NCBI GenBank assembly: GCA_003194525.1
Contig: NBIV01000268.1
Span: 1 to 64,000, forward strand
Origin: Gracilariopsis chorda
Taxonomy: Eukaryota > Rhodophyta > Florideophyceae > Gracilariales > Gracilariaceae
Length of the DNA stretch: 64,000 nt
Reading direction: 5' to 3'
Of the stretch, positions 43,609 through 53,759 are shown piece by piece. The translations under genes and the position numbers were made by a program. The notes beneath the pieces are model-generated. The model had not been told where the DNA came from. It worked only from the letters and a program-made list of their open reading frames with translations, and did no database searches. The first letter of the stretch is position 1. Every line of letters starts with the position of its first letter.

Positions 43609-46182
43609 ATGAGTGAGATCAGAGAAGAAGGCAAGCGCACTATTCCCCGCCTTAAAGGATCCTCGGACTATTACACATGGAGGATCTACATAAGGGACCT
43701 GATGAATGTTGACCAAGTTCTCTTCGTCTTAACCGAACCCAGACCATTGGAAAGCGAGAGCTCAGCCCAAGCCCGCCGCCGATGGGATGATGCGGATCGA
43801 AAAGCTCGTTCGACCATTGTTCAAAACCTTGGAACACAACCAGTAGTTGCCGTTTCTGAATTACTGGAACGCGAACAATGTTCTGCGTTGGACGTCTGGA
43901 GGAAACTGGAGGGCACGTACAAGAAGGATAACATCCAAACCAAGATGAACCTTCGACAGCGCCTGAACAATCTCGTTTTCAAGGACGATGGAAATATCCT
44001 TGGACATCTCCATGAAATGGAAACAATCTTTCTAGAACTGGCACGCCTAGGAGATGATCTCAACGATAAGGAGAGAACTGCTTGCTTACTCAGAACTCTA
44101 CCAGACTCTCTTATGGCTATCACACTACTTGCAGACGCCAACGATATGGAACATGACCCAGTTGCTTCTTTGATAAGATCAGAAATGGACAGACGCAAAC
44201 ACAGGGACTCGAGAAACCAAACAAGCTCTGCACCTCCACCACCAAATACACAGCACTCCTACATGGCTGCGAGAAAGACATCCTTAATTTCCTCTGTGAA
44301 GAAAAGGAAGTCTAAATCCGTTAGATGTTGGCATTGTGGAAAACTAGGTCACATTCGTTCCGAATGCCGGTTGAGAAAAGAAAACAACCCCAACCAAAAC
44401 CATCGCAGCGGTCCCCAAGCCAACAAACACAAACACCAACCATCTAGTACTGAAAACAGGAACTGGGACTCCAACGGAGGATCAAACAAACCCTCAAATC
44501 ACTACAACCGCAACCCCCAGCCCCGAGGTTTCGTAGCTATTGCCGAAGCTAAATATTGTTCAGTGAACAATGGAACTACAACCTGGCTGGATTTTGGAGC
44601 GACTCATGTGTTTGTAAACGACAGAAATCTCTTCTGGGATTATGAGCCTGTGGAAAATGAGTCCGTCCGAACATGCGACAGACAATCGGAAATAGTTGGA
44701 GCAGGGACAATTATGCTGCCAGTAGGAGACGGAATAAGGTTACCTGCGAAGCACACACCTTCGTTTGACTCCAACCTTATTTCATTATACGTTTTATCAC
44801 AGCACACAAACGTTTCCTTTTCCAACGAAGACTCCTTTCATGGATTTGTCCTAAGTGACGTCAAAAACGGGAAAGAACTTCACCGCTGCAAAGCTAAAAG
44901 CGGTTTGTACCCACTACCAAAGCCGATCGCTCCATCGACAGCCCAAACGGCACAATTCATGCCCGGAAACACAGCAATTGACTGGCATGAAAAATTCGGA
45001 CACCCCGGCAAGGACAGGTTGCTTCGCACAATCCCGCAATCTTCAGGAATTCCTAGCCTGCCGACGACGGAAATCGAAAACATACATTGCAGTCCATGCA
45101 TGGAGGCAAAATCGAGGCGATCTCCAACCCAACGCTTGCATTCAGTGGCAAACCACCTCTTAGCTTTGACACACACAGACCTCACAAGCCCAATATCCCC
45201 ACCTTCGTTACAAGGATCAAAGTACATGCAGGTACTACTTGACGACAATACAACGGCATCATCAATATACTTCCTGACCAAAAAAGACCAATTCACGCAG
45301 TCAATACGTTGGTACAAGGCTCTCGCAGAAAACGAACAACCCCAAAACCGTTTGTACCGCGTTCGCCTCGACGGAGCTGGTGAGAATAGGTCTAATGAGT
45401 TTATCCATTACGCATTAGATAACGGGATCATCTTGGAATACACTCCTCCGCATGCACATGAGTCTAACGGCGCAGCGGAGAAAATTATCCAAGACTTATG
45501 GAAAACGGCCAGAACTCTGCTCTTTGCATCAAAATTACCACTCGAACTATGGGAAGAAGCGATATCGCATGCAAACTGGCTGCGAAACCGCCTTCCAAAC
45601 TCACGACTCGACATGAGAATCCCCTACAAAGAGTGGTTTGGACAAAATCCATCGTTCGATACATTACTGAAGTTTGGACAAGATGGCCATGCCTTTATAT
45701 ACAGGTCGGAAACCATGCCCAACAAGAAAATACTCCCACGCGCCATATACGGCCACTTCGTTGGAATGGAGAGCTTCCAAACACTTTATCGGGTATACAT
45801 ACCTTCCCAAAAGAAAGTGATCATGGTGAGGCAAAGGGAATTTAAGGTGGCCAAGAAAAGACTGCCTTCCATCAACGAGCTTCTCGACTTCTCGTCCTTG
45901 GGCAGGACAGAAGCAGAAGAAAGTAATGACGAAGTGGATGAAGAACAATTGGACTCTGTGATGCAAGGAGTAACTCGGTCATCCGAGGTGCGGAAATCAC
46001 CAAGTCGATACGCGACGGTTCATACGTCACACGTGTTTTCGGTAACCCGAGGGTTGTCAAAAGGGGACACTGAGCGATGCACGAGCGGGTGCGGTTCATA
46101 CGTGGATTTCCACTTTATTTGGGATGTGCACAGTAGGTGTTGGCCACGGGCCATCTACTTAGAATTATCTAGATATTTCTAA
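43609..46182 (+). CDS. copia-2 gag-protease-integrase polyprotein
   Basis: The frame is open for 857 codons. Gag: residues 1-200, including SDYYTWRIYIRDLM and LRQRLNNLVFKDDGNILGHL. A CCHC knuckle CWHCGKLGHIRSEC lies near residue 242. The protease active site reads WLDFGATHVFV near 325, with Phe in place of the Ser/Thr of D-(S/T)-G, one C-to-T step away and probably inactive. GAG-pre-integrase WHEKFGHPGKDRLL...HCSPCMEAK follows. The integrase core keeps all three acidic residues (THTDLTSP, RLDGAGENRSN, ESNGAAEKI). The last 50 or so codons are foreign: at about 46050 the frame runs into the inserted solo LTR. Confidence 0.88.
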   Translation: MSEIREEGKRTIPRLKGSSDYYTWRIYIRDLMNVDQVLFVLTEPRPLESESSAQARRRWDDADRKARSTIVQNLGTQPVVAVSELLEREQCSALDVWRKLEGTYKKDNIQTKMNLRQRLNNLVFKDDGNILGHLHEMETIFLELARLGDDLNDKERTACLLRTLPDSLMAITLLADANDMEHDPVASLIRSEMDRRKHRDSRNQTSSAPPPPNTQHSYMAARKTSLISSVKKRKSKSVRCWHCGKLGHIRSECRLRKENNPNQNHRSGPQANKHKHQPSSTENRNWDSNGGSNKPSNHYNRNPQPRGFVAIAEAKYCSVNNGTTTWLDFGATHVFVNDRNLFWDYEPVENESVRTCDRQSEIVGAGTIMLPVGDGIRLPAKHTPSFDSNLISLYVLSQHTNVSFSNEDSFHGFVLSDVKNGKELHRCKAKSGLYPLPKPIAPSTAQTAQFMPGNTAIDWHEKFGHPGKDRLLRTIPQSSGIPSLPTTEIENIHCSPCMEAKSRRSPTQRLHSVANHLLALTHTDLTSPISPPSLQGSKYMQVLLDDNTTASSIYFLTKKDQFTQSIRWYKALAENEQPQNRLYRVRLDGAGENRSNEFIHYALDNGIILEYTPPHAHESNGAAEKIIQDLWKTARTLLFASKLPLELWEEAISHANWLRNRLPNSRLDMRIPYKEWFGQNPSFDTLLKFGQDGHAFIYRSETMPNKKILPRAIYGHFVGMESFQTLYRVYIPSQKKVIMVRQREFKVAKKRLPSINELLDFSSLGRTEAEESNDEVDEEQLDSVMQGVTRSSEVRKSPSRYATVHTSHVFSVTRGLSKGDTERCTSGCGSYVDFHFIWDVHSRCWPRAIYLELSRYF

Positions 46183-46620
46183 TATTATTTACTGTAGCTA
46201 GTGCGGCACTCCGCAGTACTTAGTGACGGGAAGGCTCGCACCTCAGTAAACTGGAAGATCATCGGGCACGGAACCCAAGTTCCTAGTTCCTGGAGCCTTA
46301 ACCGGACCTCCGGACTAGTTATAACTTGCGGTCTCCCGCTAAGCTTCCACCCCACATGGATTTCCGTGCTACACCCGTGCTCACGCGACCGAACCCCGGT
46401 TACCCGGACAGAAGCACCCCTAGGCCTTGCCGCCGCAAGCGGCACCCCTATTATCAGGGTAATTCGTGGACATCCACATCGCTACCGAGTGGCCTCGCGC
46501 CCCTAGTGGTTGTACCACAGACTCACAGTGAATCTCCGAGGAGAGGTAATACAAAACCTAACCGTTTCCGATTCTAGGTCGGGAGACTACTTTGTAGTGC
46601 AATACCCGCAAGCGGGACAA
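46050..46620. mobile_element. Solo LTR inserted in copia-2 pol
   Basis: Coding sequence stops near 46050 and resumes near 46625. Between lies a non-coding stretch similar to the gypsy-2 LTR: a TATTATTTACT-type A/T block, then GGAACCCAAGTTCC-like text and repeated short inverted repeats (TGCCGC...GCGGCA near 46428-46444, CCCGCAAGCGGG near 46607-46618). Ends are about TTGTCAAAAGG and GGGACAACA; no clean target duplication was found. Confidence 0.6.
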
Positions 46621-46624
46621 CAAA

Positions 46625-48295
46625 CGAAGACGTTCGGATCTTCCCCTCTGGATGGTAACACAAGCTTTGGAACATTGTCTAGTGGCACACACTCGTTCAA
46701 CAAATAACAGTGAGCTGGACAAAGTACCAAAGACATTTTCCCAAGCAAGGACAATACCGGAATGGGCAGACGCAATCGACCGAGAGTATGATGCTCTCAT
46801 CGAACGCAAAACATGGAAGCTCATTGACCGGAAACCAGGAATGAATCCAATCCCATTCCTTTGGACATTTACGGCAAAACAACTCAGCGCAAAACCTTTG
46901 GATATCCTTCCTAAGGCACGTTGTGTGGCGCGAGGGGACATGCAGAAACCGTACATCGATTACGACCCTGAAAACATTTATGCACCTGTAGCAAGACTTG
47001 AGACAATAAGGTTGGCATGGGCAAAGGCTGCTGCGCAAGAACTTTTGCTGAAAACAATGGATATCAGCAACGCCTACCTGTACGGCGACCTCGATGAACC
47101 ATTTATCATGGAACAACACCAGAACTCGTCTGGAACTTCATACGTTCCGGGAAAAGTATGTCAACTGCTGAAATCATTATACGGGGCAAAGCAGGCTGGA
47201 AAGATCTGGGGATCGTTTCTACACACGACGTTGATCACACTGCAATTCCGTCAATCGAAAACGGACTACCGTCTCTATATATATCGATCAAGCAGTGGGA
47301 TACTGATTCTCGTCATCGTCGTGGACGACATACTGATTTTGTCTGACTCGAGATCTCTTCTGGACGACTTTAAAGCCGAAATGAAGAGATGGTTTCAAGT
47401 GAAACTATTGGGAGAAGCCAAATCATTCGTCGGACTTCGTCTCAGTCGGGACAGACATGGCATTAAGGTTGGTCAGGAAACGTATGTGGATAAGCTGCTA
47501 CGAGAATATAACCTCGGAAACGCAAATCCTGTGCAAACACCGTTGCGCCATGGCTACTCTATCATTAGTACAAGCGAAGAGGAACAGAAGCTGCCTCCTC
47601 CACTCCACCGGAAATATCGGAAACTGGTACGAAAACTGATGTATCTAGCCGTGGCTTCTAGACCAGACGTCATGTTTCCAGCTTCAATGCTGGCGAGACA
47701 GGTTCATAAACCTTTTTTAAGGCACTTAGCTTTGGCAAAGCGAGTGCTTAGATATTTAAAGGGAACAAAGAACCTTTGTATGCACTTTCCCGCAACCAGT
47801 GTATCACCTTTGGAAGGTTTTTGCGATGCGGACTGGGCAGGATGCCGAGAGACCAGGAAGTCAACGACGGGAGTACTGACTAAAGTAAACGATGCTCCAA
47901 TCCTATGGACTAGCAAGAAACAGACAATCGTGGCTTTGTCTTCGGGAGAAGCTGAGTACGTTGCTTTATCGTATTGCGCTAAGTTAGTGACTTGGATCCG
48001 AAGACTATTTTGGGAGCTTCATCATTGCCAAATTCTGCAAGAAGAGCCTATCGGAATGTACCCCGTCTGTATCTATACAGACAGTTCTACGGCAAACTCT
48101 ATTGCAAAGACTTCGAAAACGTCTGAGAGAAACAAACATATTTCTCTGAAATACCATCATGTCAAAAACCTTGTGAAGTCTGGAATGCTGCAAATAGTTG
48201 AGATCAGAACTGATTCCCAGCCGGCTGACATAATGAAAAAAGCTGCTAACCGAGAAAGCTTATACCAACTTTCTGTTTTGTGCGGACTACAATAA
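46625..48295 (+). CDS. copia-2 reverse transcriptase and RNase H
   Basis: The frame is open from about 46625, with the first ATG at 46652. RT: ARTIPEWADAIDREYDAL and KARCVARGDMQKP (KARLVARG-like), then KTMDISNAYLYGDL (motif A), SLYGAKQAGKIW (motif B) and LVIVVDDILILSD (VVDD in place of YVDD). KLLGEAKSFVGLRLSRD and YRKLVRKLMYLAVASRPDV form the connection. RNase H: FCDADWAGCRETRKSTTG, LSSGEAEYVALS, YTDSSTANSIAKT and KSGMLQIVEIRTDSQPADIMKKA. No internal stop. It is the C-terminal half of the polyprotein split by the solo LTR. Confidence 0.88.
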   Translation, partial: RRRSDLPLWMVTQALEHCLVAHTRSTNNSELDKVPKTFSQARTIPEWADAIDREYDALIERKTWKLIDRKPGMNPIPFLWTFTAKQLSAKPLDILPKARCVARGDMQKPYIDYDPENIYAPVARLETIRLAWAKAAAQELLLKTMDISNAYLYGDLDEPFIMEQHQNSSGTSYVPGKVCQLLKSLYGAKQAGKIWGSFLHTTLITLQFRQSKTDYRLYIYRSSSGILILVIVVDDILILSDSRSLLDDFKAEMKRWFQVKLLGEAKSFVGLRLSRDRHGIKVGQETYVDKLLREYNLGNANPVQTPLRHGYSIISTSEEEQKLPPPLHRKYRKLVRKLMYLAVASRPDVMFPASMLARQVHKPFLRHLALAKRVLRYLKGTKNLCMHFPATSVSPLEGFCDADWAGCRETRKSTTGVLTKVNDAPILWTSKKQTIVALSSGEAEYVALSYCAKLVTWIRRLFWELHHCQILQEEPIGMYPVCIYTDSSTANSIAKTSKTSERNKHISLKYHHVKNLVKSGMLQIVEIRTDSQPADIMKKAANRESLYQLSVLCGLQ

Positions 48296-48533
48296 CTGTT
48301 GAACATTTATTGACCAATCTTTTTTTTGTTTCTTGTTTTGTTTTTGTTTCTATGAGTTTTATCCAGACTATCTGTTCTTGAAAACACTATTTGGGATTTT
48401 GATAAGCATTAGATTGCTATACCTTTTCCTAACTATGCAGCTTTTTATCCTATATGGTTTTTGCTGATAATTAGGTTTTTAACGGTGGCATTAGTGATGC
48501 ACAAATAACTTCAGAGTTGTTTGCGAGGGACGG

Positions 48534-48743
48534 TGTGAAGACACGCAATTGTACGGCTGCACTATCGGCTGTTGTAATTCAATGTCAGTGGCATTTGTAA
48601 TCTTGCTCAAGTCTCTTGATTACAAATGCAGACCTCTCCTAATTACGTACATTTTAATTAGAATTGTAGGACTACAAAGAGCGGCCAGCGGCGCTGACCT
48701 GAGCACCACCGGCCGGGGGGGAACACCCTCGACACCTTTCACA
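48534..48743 (+). repeat. 3' LTR of copia-2
   Basis: The partner of 42630-42838. The stretch 48296-48533 before it is T-rich 3' untranslated sequence ending in the purine tract. Confidence 0.92.
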
Positions 48744-48748
48744 GTACG

Positions 48749-49892
48749 TATGTCTATTGTAGTCTAACGAGCAGGGGACCACAAACCCAAGATAGTATAT
48801 CAATACGTAGGGTCCGACACCTCACAAGAGGTATCGGGCAAAGGGACTCACGTAACTACCTTACGTGATTCCTAGACCTGTAGGTAATGGCATCACGATT
48901 GCGTGTTCCTCATGACCCTTTCCATGCTATTGTTACTCCTGATCAGTCCAAACTTTGTCGACAATCGACGAAAGCGGTCTACACTCAGCGCTTTGGTGAA
49001 TATATCTGCAAGCATTGCGTCAGTGGTGCAATACTTCAAAATGGCCTCTCCTGATTCAATTGCCTGAACCAAGAAATGATATTTGAGCTCAATGTGTTTT
49101 CCTCTTCGCGTTCCATGACTCCAATCCAGTACCCCTGTGTTGTCTTCATAAACAGTAGATGGAACTGCTGGGTCAAGCATACAAATTTCACGCAGCAAGT
49201 TACGCGCCCATTTCACTTCCTTCAGACATTCACATAGAGAAACGTACTCCGCTTCTGTCGTAGAGGTGGCAATAAAGCTCTGCTTCAGTGTGCGTCAGCC
49301 TACTGCATTGGCTAGGACCAAAAGACAAAAGCCACTTGTAGACTTCCTGTCCAAATCATCCCTAGCCCAATCGGAATCTGTAAAAACCATCAAAACATTC
49401 TCCATTCCATGCGCTGGCCTTGTGTACCTAAGACATAAACTTCGAGTCCCGCTTAAGTACCTCAGAATCCTCTTCACTGCCTTCCAATGATATAATGACG
49501 ACGTGGTCTTGGCGCGCGATAAGATGTTCACGGCAGCACATATATCAGGTCTCGTGCGCGTCGAGAGGTAGAGCAAAGAGCCGATAGCTTCCAGATACAA
49601 TTTTTTCGATGTCATCGGTTCTGCGTTCAGTGCATCGGATGGCTTGTAGCTTGTTGTCATCGGTGTGGGGACAGGGCTCGACTGTGATATATTAAACGTG
49701 TCCAGGATTCTTGCAACCATTGGCTGCTGGTGCATAATGAGTCTCCCTACTTCCCTCTGTATGTAGACACCAAGAAAACTGTTCGAGCAAAGCACTTCCT
49801 TCATTTCGAACTCTTTACCCAGTATCTTCTTAACATTCTTTATCAGGTTCGCACTATTGCCGATTAGCAGAAGGTCGTCCACGTAGAGGAGA
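48749..49892 (-). mobile_element. copia-1, 3' part (minus strand)
   Basis: This is the downstream part of the minus-strand copia element whose upstream part lies at 61585-64000. The break is the gypsy-2 insertion, marked by GGAGA at 49888-49892 and again at 61580-61584. The left edge is cut by copia-2. Confidence 0.88.
48893..49887 (-). pseudogene. copia-1 RT C-terminus and RNase H
   Basis: Reading leftward, the frame opens with LLYVDDLLLIGNSANLIK, the RT catalytic motif right at the insertion site. It continues EVLCSNSFLGVYIQRE and YLEAIGSLLYLSTRTRPDICAAVNILSR. RNase H shows VFTDSDWARDDLDRKSTSGF, then a TGA at 49297-49295 in NAVG-stop-RTLKQSFIATSTTEAEYVSL (Trp is usual there; TGG to TGA). 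YEDNTGVLDW and ILKYCTTDAMLADIFTKALS follow. All RNase H acidic residues are present. The protein ends near 48893. Confidence 0.85.
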
Positions 49893-50717
49893 TGAAGTGC
49901 AACGCCTTAAGGGAGGGATTCTTGGTACTTGATCGTTTTCCCGATATTATCGGTTGTGTAGTGTGTATATGAACTACGCCCCACAATGGTGGGTATGGAC
50001 ACCTGGGACACGGTTTTGGGTCAATTGGCGGTTGGCCACAGTAGTGGATGTTGCCACGAAATGTGGAGTATTTTAGTTAGTATTATTTATTATTTTCACA
50101 CCCATTTATGGGAAGCTAGTACTTAATGCGACGACGCACTGCCGTCGCACCAGTAAACCTTCCCCAACAAGGGACCCGAACCTGGGGAATTGGCTCTAGT
50201 TGTTACCGCTTGCGCGCGTGCTCTACTCCTCCTTGGAGGGAAACGCCGTGAACCACGGGACATCTAACCCCCTTGCACATCTAAAGGGACCCATCACTGG
50301 GAGTATAATTGTTCCAATTGCATTGGTGTTTCGCCCTGTATAGGGATATTGTTACTGGCATCGCCGTTCGTCCCCGTCGCTCTCGCGACTCACTTCGCCC
50401 TCTCTTCCTCCTCTTCGCCCTTCCTTTTTCCCCTTTTTAGGGTAGCACCTCCCGCTATCCGCGGCCCTCGTGTGCGCATCCGCTCACACACCCCCACTTA
50501 CGTGGAAACATACCTCTCCTGAAGATCACACCCCGCTCACGCGGATACCGATTCTTCGCCTTCACCTCCATGCGCAAGTCGCGACAGGTGTCCCTGGTCT
50601 TACAAACCGGCTTCGCCGTGACAACTCTGGGAGGGCTCTACCTACCTGGGTTCACCTCGTGAGAAGAAGATCCCGAACGTCTTTCGGTGTTTTTCCCCTT
50701 TGGGGCATTGCACCACA
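49893..50717 (+). repeat. 5' LTR of gypsy-2
   Basis: It is dense with short inverted repeats: CCCATTTATGGG (50101-50112), GCGACG/CGTCGC (50128-50148), CTCCTTGGAG, CCCTGTATAGGG, CCCTTTTTAGGG and CCCCTTTGGGG near its end. Confidence 0.95.
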
Positions 50718-50720
50718 AAG

Positions 50721-50738
50721 TGGTCTCTCGACTTAGAA
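50721..50738 (+). promoter_or_regulatory. Candidate primer-binding site of gypsy-2
   Basis: TGGTCTCTCGACTTAGAA begins three bases after the 5' LTR. TGG pairs with the CCA end of a tRNA. Which tRNA was not determined. Confidence 0.5.
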
Positions 50739-50821
50739 TCGGTTTTTGTTTTCCCTCTTACGAAGTTTGTTTTTATTTACCGGAAGTTCCGTGATCGTTC
50801 CTGTCGTAACGGTATTCTCCC

Positions 50822-52995
50822 ATGTCGAGAAATCTCTCCGATGCAGAGCCAGTGGTTACGCGTAGTCGCTCCCGCGACAACGCGGACACTTCCGAAGTCC
50901 GGTTCGTACCCCGTATCCCTATACGCACAAGTTCCAGCCGTACTGGCGCCGCCTCATCGCGGAATGATACCCCCGACCGGGAACCCCGGAACCTCCGTTT
51001 GCCCTTGTTATCACCCCCGCAGGGGAATGCAGCATCGACTCCGGCTGTTGCCGCAGTGCCCCAGGCACCCCAGCCTGCTCCCGCTGTCGCGGCTTCAAGC
51101 CCCCGTGGAACGGGCGATAACACCCCCCAGGGGACTTCCCTGGAATCCCAGGTCCGCGCTCTGTGGACCGCCCATGACACCCTTGTAGGGGAACTAAAAT
51201 CCCTCCAAGAGGTGGTCTTGGCAACCCCCGTAAAGGAGGTCGCCGAGGAACTCCGTATTTTACGATCTGACGTCAACTCCGTGTTGGAGAGTTTGGGACA
51301 ACCCGCCACCTTCATCGAAGGAGTTGAAGCCCGATTTGATCGGATTGGTGCCCGCCTGGAGACGCTGTAGCAGTTCGTCCTCATGGACAAACCATCCCCG
51401 GATGATCCGGCAAACGAGGCTTTGCACAACAACCAGCTTGCTGGAAAGAAGAAACGCCGTCATCGACGGAAACAGCACCGAAAATATTCGGACTCCGATT
51501 CTTCGACATCGTCGGACTCATCCCGAAACCATTCGGTTAGCTCGAGCTCCTCGTACTCCGACTCGGAGGACGAGAAGCGAGGCTACTCCTCCCGGTCGAA
51601 GCGGTCATCGGCCACTGAAGGTGTGGTCCGAACCCTCCAGAAGGGGAGAAGACACCCCAGTCTCCGGGAATTGAAACCGACAAACCCGGATTACCGGAAG
51701 CTTTTATCATACCGGTACTACCGGCTCGAAGACTCGTCACTTGGACGTACGCCCCGTGGTACGGGAAAGGTGCGAGAATGCATTAAGCGAATGCAGCTCT
51801 CGCTCTGCAACCAGTATTTTACTGAAGAGGACCCAGTCCTAGTACTGTATTTACTATCCCGCTTTTTAGCGGAGGCCGATATCCTCGGTATGAATGAGGG
51901 ACAAGCCTATTTGGCTTTACCGTATTTCTTACGGGGAGTGGCGGAGGACCAATACAACTCTGTCAGATGATCTTCTCGTGCCTCCGAGGGAGGAGTTACT
52001 TGCTGGCCGGAGGCTCTGCAGTATCTACTGCGCTCCTACGCCACAAATACCGCTATTCAGCAGGCTATCCTCGCTTTGCGAGATACACGCCAGCGTGCTG
52101 GAGAGACCGAGACCGATTACTCGGTGCGCCTTAACAAGGCTTTCCACAGATGTGGTAACGTTTATCCCGCTGGGGAGCGCAGTACCATGTTCATCGATGG
52201 TCTTGACCCGGCAATCCGGAGTTTAGTTACCCGTTATCGTAGGACAAGCGGAGAATCACCTATCTCGAGCTGGTTCAACACGCTCGAGTGGAAGGGGATG
52301 CACTCCGTGCAAGAACTCCGAACAATCGGTCTAAATCCACCAAGGCGTTGTTGCTGGAAATTGAAGCTTCCTCTCTCCCGCTCACCGCGGAGGGGAACCC
52401 TGGACAGGGATTTGATACCGTGCATTTAGTGCAGGGGGATGGTGTGTCGATACCCACCAGTGATTTGCCGTCAACGACGGAGACGACCCGTGATACGGGA
52501 ACGGAAGACCCCGTTTTGTACGGTGGTAACAGTCGGGTTCAACCCCAACGACTCCCGTTTTCAAACGGTCAATCCCGTTATCAACGGCCTGGATGGACTG
52601 ACACCCGCCCTGCGGTTCGCTTCTCCGATACTCGGAATAATAATCCGCGTGTCGCGGTATTGGCTCTCATTTGCCACCTCTGCTATGCCCATGGCCATAC
52701 CTCATCTCAGTGTATTTGTTCACTGAAGGATATGGCCAAGGTAGTGGCAAATTATGAGGCCCTGACTCCAGAGGAGAAACGTTCCGTCCCGACGGCTTCC
52801 TACCTCCGTGCTAAAACGGACTTTTACCATGCCCTACCTCAGATCCCGGGTGCGCGGCAAGCTTCATACACCCCGATTCGGGAGATCACGCAACCATCCG
52901 TTGCAACCCCCGCTTATGCGGATAGAAACCCCCGTCAACGGGATGAAGCACTCGTTGTCGAGGAAACCAACCCACCGCCGAGGGCGGAAAACTAA
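50822..52995 (+). pseudogene. gypsy-2 gag with zinc knuckle
   Basis: One frame runs 50822-52429, broken by a TAG at 51368-51370 (ETL-stop-QFVL; CAG fits) and a TGA at 51968-51970 (NSVR-stop-SSRAS; CGA fits). It has a Pro/Ala-rich N-terminus, an Arg/Ser-rich stretch (KKKRRHRRKQHRKYSDSDSS) and a capsid-like region (YFTEEDPVLVLYLLSRFLAEAD, ETETDYSVRLNKAFHRCGNVYP, MFIDGLDPAIRSLV). After a frameshift near 52290 the next frame (52288-52995) carries a CCHC knuckle CHLCYAHGHTSSQC at about 52672. Confidence 0.8.
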
Positions 52996-53012
52996 CTGAG
53001 GGAGTCTCCCCT

Positions 53013-53711
53013 TTGGGAGAGGCGTCCTCAAAAACGAGGCTGTTCGCGCCCGAGGCGTCCTCGCCTCGCTCCCCGGTGAAAGTCCTCTCGAGGAAAGACA
53101 CCGCTGACGCCGTCTCTGCGCACCTCCGTGTTTTGCGTCGCCCGTGGATACGGGGTAAAAATCCCCGGATTCCCGGTAGAGTCTTGGTCTTGGCCAAGCG
53201 CAACTATAAGGTCTATGCCGACCTTGGCCTTGACCCCCAGTTTATGGTGAGGTTTCTCGCCGTCCTGGATACAGGTGCAGGCCCCAACTTTGTTGTGGAA
53301 TCATTGTTACCCCCGCTTGTGTGGTCTCGTATCCGCTCTGACGCGGTCCCCGACATTTCGGATGCGAACAAAAATCTGTTACAAACGGTGGACACAGTGG
53401 ACCTCGTCGTGAGACTTGGTACCTCTGTGGTGAAGTTGGACTTCATCGTTTGCCATTCATTGGCAGCACCAGTCATACTGGGATGTGATTACTGCGACAT
53501 ATTTGTCGACGCAATCAGGCCCCGCCTCAGGCGTGTAGAACTTGACGACGGATCGTCGGTTCCGATTGTTCGCCGCCCGCTAAAGCGGTCCTCTCGGAAA
53601 CAAGTTCTGCTCCCTGCTGCGCAGGAACCACCGCCCGTGTCCCGCGAGTCCACCAAGCTCCGCGTCGCTGCCTCGGTTTCTATACCGGCTGAGTCCCAAG
53701 TCTGGGTGTAG
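53013..53711 (+). pseudogene. gypsy-2 aspartic protease
   Basis: The active site FLAVLDTGAGPNFV lies at about 53254-53290. APVILGCDYCDIFVDAI near 53468-53515 is the second conserved segment. A TAG at 53709-53711 (SQVWV-stop-VDSRQHG; CAG fits) separates it from RT in the same frame, so protease and RT were one polyprotein. Confidence 0.8.
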
Positions 53712-53759
53712 GTAGATTCCCGTCAACACGGTCTTCAGGTTATACAACCCCTCGCCTCG

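Larger units (their letters stand above)
42630..48743 (+). mobile_element. Ty1/copia element, copia-2
   Basis: LTRs of 209 bp (42630-42838) and 210 bp (48534-48743) both start TGTGA and end TTTCACA. By hand count they differ at about 13 sites plus one indel. Flanks GGACG (42625-42629) and GTACG (48744-48748) look like a 5-bp target duplication with one change. A purine-rich GAGGGACGG precedes the 3' LTR. Gag-protease-integrase and RT-RNase H follow in copia order. A solo LTR of another family splits pol near 46.05-46.62 kb. Confidence 0.92.
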
